38,985 nt of DNA, taken from NCBI GenBank assembly GCA_944383455.1, contig CALWPP010000013.1, positions 1 through 38,985 of the forward strand, in the 5' to 3' direction. Every line of letters starts with the position of its first letter. Position 1 is the stretch's first letter. The notes under the pieces were generated by a model that saw only the letters and a program-made list of their open reading frames with translations, made no database searches and had not been told where the DNA came from. Made by a program: the position numbers and the translations under genes. The DNA is from an uncultured Peptostreptococcaceae bacterium. GTDB lineage: Bacteria > Bacillota > Clostridia > Peptostreptococcales > Peptostreptococcaceae. This document shows, piece by piece, positions 35,824 through 38,985 of the stretch.

Positions 35824-36776
35824 TTTATCACCTCGTATATATTAAAAAACATAACGCTAATAGTTATATTAAAATTACAATTACATTTAAGTTTCTTTTT
35901 TGTAATTTCTATTATATCAATAATTTTAGTCATTTGAGAATACGAAATTTTTTTGCTAATATTTCTTATAAAGGTAAGTTTATCTACATTAACAATAATA
36001 CTTTTGTCTATGTTTTCTTTTAAAGTCATAGAGTCTACAAAATAACTCAAAAAAATATCTAAAAAATCATATATACTGTTTTTATAACTTAAAATATCAT
36101 CAATTATAGAAGATATATTAAATAAATCTTTTTCAAATAATACATCTATATATTCTTTAGTTTTTTCTCTTAAATCATAAAAACTAATCTCATTTTTATT
36201 TGTTTGTTCATTTAGAAACTCTAATGCTTTTTTTATACTTCCTTTTGAAAAAGAAATTGCTATATCTATTTTTTCTTCATTAAAATTCATATTTTCAAAA
36301 TAAGTCTTCATATCTCGTGGTGAAATTGATAAAAATTTTATTAATTCACATCTTGATTTTATAGTGTCTAAAATTTTTTCTTTGTTACTAGTTATAAGTA
36401 TAAAAACTATATAACTAGGAGGTTCTTCTAAAGTTTTTAAAAGAGCATTTTGAGCTTGTTCTGTTAATTTATCTGCTTCATCAATTAAATAAATCTTATA
36501 ATTACTATGAGGCTTTACTATTATATCTTTTTGTAAATCTCTAATTTTTTCTATTTTTATACTTGAATTTTCATTCGAAGAAATATCAATATAATCAGGA
36601 CTATATTCTAAATTATTAGTATTTATTAGTATCTTTGATAATTCTCTTGCAAATAGTTTTTTACCAATACCATCAATACCTTCAAAAATATATGCATGAT
36701 TTATTCTGTTTTTTGAAATTGAGTTTAAAAAGTATCTTTTAGCAAAGTTTTGACCAACTATATTTTTAAAATACAT
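35820..36776 (-). CDS. holB: DNA polymerase III delta-prime subunit
   Basis: A 318-residue clamp-loader subunit. The P-loop is degenerate (GIDGIGKKLFA in place of GxxGxGKT/S), as expected for a subunit that does not hydrolyse ATP; the DEAD-type region is LIDEADKLTEQAQNALLKTLEEPP, and the SRC arginine motif is TIKSRCELIKF. The zinc-binding cysteines usual between these two motifs are missing: the stretch reads LINTNNLEYSPDYIDIS. The C-terminal collar domain is weakly conserved. Two bases behind tmk and overlapping yaaT. Confidence 0.93.
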   Translation of the reverse strand: MYFKNIVGQNFAKRYFLNSISKNRINHAYIFEGIDGIGKKLFARELSKILINTNNLEYSPDYIDISSNENSSIKIEKIRDLQKDIIVKPHSNYKIYLIDEADKLTEQAQNALLKTLEEPPSYIVFILITSNKEKILDTIKSRCELIKFLSISPRDMKTYFENMNFNEEKIDIAISFSKGSIKKALEFLNEQTNKNEISFYDLREKTKEYIDVLFEKDLFNISSIIDDILSYKNSIYDFLDIFLSYFVDSMTLKENIDKSIIVNVDKLTFIRNISKKISYSQMTKIIDIIEITKKKLKCNCNFNITISVMFFNIYEVIK

Positions 36777-36778
36777 AA

Positions 36779-37459
36779 CTATTCCTCAATTATTTTTTTA
36801 ACATTTTCATAAATTTCATCATTTATATCTTCAATACTTCTTAAATTATTGTTTATAACACAATTTATTTTTATCCAATCATACTTATTAGCAATATAAA
36901 TAGAGTTATTATACGATTTTTTCAAATATTTAATATCACTTTCATGAATATCTTTTTTACTATCACCATTAATTTTATTTTTTCTATTTTTCATAAGTTC
37001 TTGGCTAATCTCAACTGGTACATCTAAAAAAATAACACCATTTGGTTTTGGTATTTTATAAAAATTATACTCATAGTCAAAAAGCCAATCAAGATACTTA
37101 TCCCTATCTTTTTCATCCATTTTAGATGCTTGATGAACCATATTTGATGTTGTATATCTATCAGCTAAAATTATTCCTCCATTTTTATAAAACTCTTCCC
37201 ATTCAGTTTTATAACTTGCATATCTATCAACTGCATAAAAAGTAGATGCTATATATGGGTCAACATCAGTTGCATTTTTACCAAAATCGCCATTTAAATA
37301 CATTTTTACTAAAGCTGATGAATTAGATTCATAATTAGGATACTCTACTTTTTTTACATTATATCCTTCATTAATTAGCCTTTCGTAAAGTATTTTAGTT
37401 TGTGTGGCCTTTCCACTAGCATCAGAGCCACTCTCTATTATAATTAACTTTCCACTCAT
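36779..37459 (-). CDS. tmk: Thymidylate kinase-like protein with variant P-loop
   Basis: A 226-residue kinase that should phosphorylate dTMP to dTDP. Seen: P-loop ESGSDASGKATQ, in which the usual GKTT/GKST is GKAT; ADRYTTSN, the DRY/W motif; and a lysine/arginine-rich lid LMKNRKNKING. This divergent form is, as I recall, shared by other clostridia. The frame can be opened nine codons earlier from a TTG, which would run through GGAGGAG; the ATG at 37459 fits that Shine-Dalgarno and removes the overlap with the upstream gene. Its place before holB supports Tmk, but a different nucleoside monophosphate kinase specificity is possible. Confidence 0.82.
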   Translation of the reverse strand: MSGKLIIIESGSDASGKATQTKILYERLINEGYNVKKVEYPNYESNSSALVKMYLNGDFGKNATDVDPYIASTFYAVDRYASYKTEWEEFYKNGGIILADRYTTSNMVHQASKMDEKDRDKYLDWLFDYEYNFYKIPKPNGVIFLDVPVEISQELMKNRKNKINGDSKKDIHESDIKYLKKSYNNSIYIANKYDWIKINCVINNNLRSIEDINDEIYENVKKIIEE

Positions 37460-37472
37460 CTTCTCCTCCAAA

Positions 37473-38885
37473 TTAAATATCAACAATCTGTATAAACTCT
37501 AGTTTAGGGTCTTTCATACCAGTTATATTTAAATTATTTTCTCTATAAAAAATAATTTTATTAATAATTTCTTCGTTTATAATTTCTCCTGGAGAAATTA
37601 TACTAATACCTGGTGGATATGGTATAACATGTTCTCCACATATTTTACCTAAACTATTTTCTATTTTAACACTTTTTTTATCACTATAAAATGCTTGTTT
37701 ATGAGATATTTTCTGATTTGGAATATTGTTTTGTAAGATAATTTTTTTATAATAAATTTCATCACTCAAATTAACATTTTGTTGATTGCTATTTACTATA
37801 TCAATTAGTGAATTTTTTAAATGTATAAAATCTTTCTTATTATTTCCAATGCTACAAACTAATAAAACTCCTTTATAGTTTGAGAGTTCAACTTGAATGT
37901 TATATTTATATCTTAATTTTTCTTCTAAATCATATCCTTTTATATAGTCAACTGATATAAAAATTTTAGTTTTATCAAAATTATTAGTTATTTTTATTCT
38001 ATCAAAACTTTTTAGTTCTTCTTTTAAAAAACTAATATTATTTAATAATTCATTCATTAAATTTTTTCCGTATTTTTCATATATATCAACAGCTATCTCT
38101 AAAGAACTCATTAGAATATAGGACGGGCTTGAAGATTGAAATGTACTTAAATAACTTTCAAGTTTTTCTTTATTAATTCTATTTCCTTTTATATGTAACA
38201 TCGATGATTGAGTAAAAGAAGGTAGTGTTTTATGTGTACTTTGTATAATTAAATCAGCTCCTAATTTTATAGAACTTTTTGGTAAATCATTACTTAGCTC
38301 TAAATGAGCACCATGAGCTTCATCAACTATTGCTACCATATTTTTACTATGAGCATAATCAATAATTTTTTTTATATTATAAGTAGTTCCATAATATGTT
38401 GGATATGTTAGAAAAACTGCCTTTGCATCTAAGTTTTTATTTATCTTTTCTATAAAATCATCTACACAAACAACAGTCGATAAATTATTTAAAGTTTTAG
38501 TTTTAACATATACTAAATTAATTCCATAAAGAGTTGAAATATTAATAACTGACTTATGACAATCTCTATTTACTATTAGTTTATCATTCTCACCGCAAAC
38601 ACTCATTATTGATGCATAAATTCCACATGTACTTCCATTAACTAAAAAGTATGTATTATCACTATTAAAAATATTTGATGCTTTCTCTTGGGAATTTTTT
38701 ATTATCCCTTCAGGACAGTGAAGATTATCAGTTCCTATTATTTCAGTTGAATCTAAATTATATATTTTATCAAGTATCTCTTTATACCCTAACTTATTAT
38801 ACAATTTTCCATTTTTATGACCTGGAACATGAAAAGATATTAGGTCACTTTCATAATTTTGTGTTAATTCATTTATTATATACAT
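37473..38885 (-). CDS. Orn/Lys/Arg decarboxylase family PLP protein (YaaO-like)
   Basis: A 470-residue fold-type I PLP enzyme. N-terminal FHVPGHKNG, AIVDEAHGAHLEL with Asp188, and PLP lysine Lys219 in QSTHKTLPSFTQSS. The C-terminal domain carries PYPPGISIISPGE. Members include arginine and lysine decarboxylases and the Bacillus YaaO of unknown substrate; the exact amino acid cannot be told. It lies before tmk as yaaO does in Bacillus. AGGGG is six bases upstream of the ATG. Only about 38 bases separate it from the 5S gene, so rRNA read-through may drive it. Confidence 0.9.
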   Translation of the reverse strand: MYIINELTQNYESDLISFHVPGHKNGKLYNKLGYKEILDKIYNLDSTEIIGTDNLHCPEGIIKNSQEKASNIFNSDNTYFLVNGSTCGIYASIMSVCGENDKLIVNRDCHKSVINISTLYGINLVYVKTKTLNNLSTVVCVDDFIEKINKNLDAKAVFLTYPTYYGTTYNIKKIIDYAHSKNMVAIVDEAHGAHLELSNDLPKSSIKLGADLIIQSTHKTLPSFTQSSMLHIKGNRINKEKLESYLSTFQSSSPSYILMSSLEIAVDIYEKYGKNLMNELLNNISFLKEELKSFDRIKITNNFDKTKIFISVDYIKGYDLEEKLRYKYNIQVELSNYKGVLLVCSIGNNKKDFIHLKNSLIDIVNSNQQNVNLSDEIYYKKIILQNNIPNQKISHKQAFYSDKKSVKIENSLGKICGEHVIPYPPGISIISPGEIINEEIINKIIFYRENNLNITGMKDPKLEFIQIVDI

Positions 38886-38913
38886 ATTATACCCCTAAAT
38901 ATTTTTTTGCACA

Positions 38914-38943
38914 AAAAAAGATTACGTGGCTATGACATAATCT
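38914..38943 (-). terminator. Short hairpin at the end of the 5S gene
   Basis: On the minus strand GATTATG can pair with CGTAATC (7 bp with one G-U, nine-base loop), directly followed by seven Ts at 38919-38913. The 5' arm is part of the 5S gene, so hairpin formation competes with 5S folding. This is the only terminator-like element between the rRNA operon and the decarboxylase gene. Confidence 0.5.
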
Positions 38944-38985
38944 CCCAGGCAGTTTCCCACCAAGTACCTTCTGCGCTAAAGAGCT
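38924..38985 (-). rRNA. rrf: 5S ribosomal RNA, 3' part (runs off the window)
   Basis: On the minus strand the sequence AGCTCTTTAGCGC...GGTACTTGGTGGGAAAC-TGCC-TGGGAGATTATGTCATAGCCAC corresponds to the 3' half of bacterial 5S rRNA (loop C/helix III, helices IV-V and the 3' strand of helix I). The 5' half lies beyond the right edge. The mature 3' end is approximate. It is the distal end of an rRNA operon reading towards the decarboxylase gene. Confidence 0.9.

Noticed and set aside
38886..38908. TATAAT with TTGTGC 17 bases upstream, directly before the decarboxylase ATG
   Set aside because: A start six to seven bases after this -10 would fall inside the coding sequence, and the spacer contains the ribosome binding site AGGGG; the match is taken as chance in AT-rich DNA.

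Overview
The window is very AT-rich, strongly strand-organised bacterial DNA with purine-rich ribosome binding sites, CtsR/HrcA-type heat-shock control, a guanine riboswitch and a PyrR-type loop. Together with the gene content (pyrBKDE, groESL, guaBA, rex, a clostridial ferredoxin, Ogg of the clostridial type, and yaaO-tmk-holB-yaaT-trmN6-rsmI next to an rRNA operon) this points to a Clostridia member, most likely Peptostreptococcaceae (a relative of Clostridioides, Paraclostridium or Romboutsia). The genus is inference. The yaaO to rsmI block next to rRNA is typical of the origin-proximal part of Firmicute chromosomes.

Layout, left to right. 1-600: a promoter firing out of the window, a 61-residue small protein on + and a 41-residue small protein on - sharing one bidirectional terminator. 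600-1750: a carboxyl-terminal processing protease (S41/PDZ). 1880-7210: an iron-siderophore uptake operon on - (lipoprotein, two FecCD permeases, ATPase) ending in a MATE exporter. 7240-12260: purine block on - : an NCS2 guanine/hypoxanthine-type permease with its own promoter, then guaB-guaA under a guanine riboswitch with terminator/antiterminator switch. 12220-14310: groES-groEL under a promoter with a CIRCE operator. 14317-16740: cardiolipin synthase and 8-oxoguanine glycosylase. 16750-19700: an OmpR-type response regulator and a large multi-pass histidine kinase, with tandem 11-bp repeats upstream. 19850-21820 (+): an orphan MsmK/UgpC-type sugar ABC ATPase and a PucR/CdaR-type regulator separated by a perfect hairpin. 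21888-25094 (-): pyrB-pyrK-pyrD-pyrE with a PyrR-type loop pressed against the pyrB Shine-Dalgarno. 25110-27460 (-): a GlpA-like/GlpB-like flavoprotein pair, the second one degenerate. 27528-29233: a secreted SH3-NlpC/P60 hydrolase and a divergent 2[4Fe-4S] ferredoxin. 29203-33327: rex on -, then ABC-F and MATE genes on +. 33285-38985 (-): rsmI, trmN6-like methyltransferase, yaaT, holB, tmk, and an Orn/Lys/Arg decarboxylase-family protein, starting only 38 bases after the 3' end of a 5S rRNA gene that runs off the right edge.

The genes are mostly housekeeping: purine and pyrimidine synthesis with RNA-level feedback, protein folding, redox sensing, DNA repair and replication. No phage, insertion sequence, CRISPR array or toxin-antitoxin pair was seen. 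The most notable material is regulatory: the guaBA leader with an extra folded segment between aptamer and terminator, the terminator-less pyr leader that looks like translational control, several unexplained palindromes on promoters, and a few proteins with non-canonical motifs (Tmk P-loop, degenerate GlpB-like protein, delta-prime without zinc cysteines). Several start sites were moved downstream of the longest open frame because a Shine-Dalgarno lies inside the longer frame.
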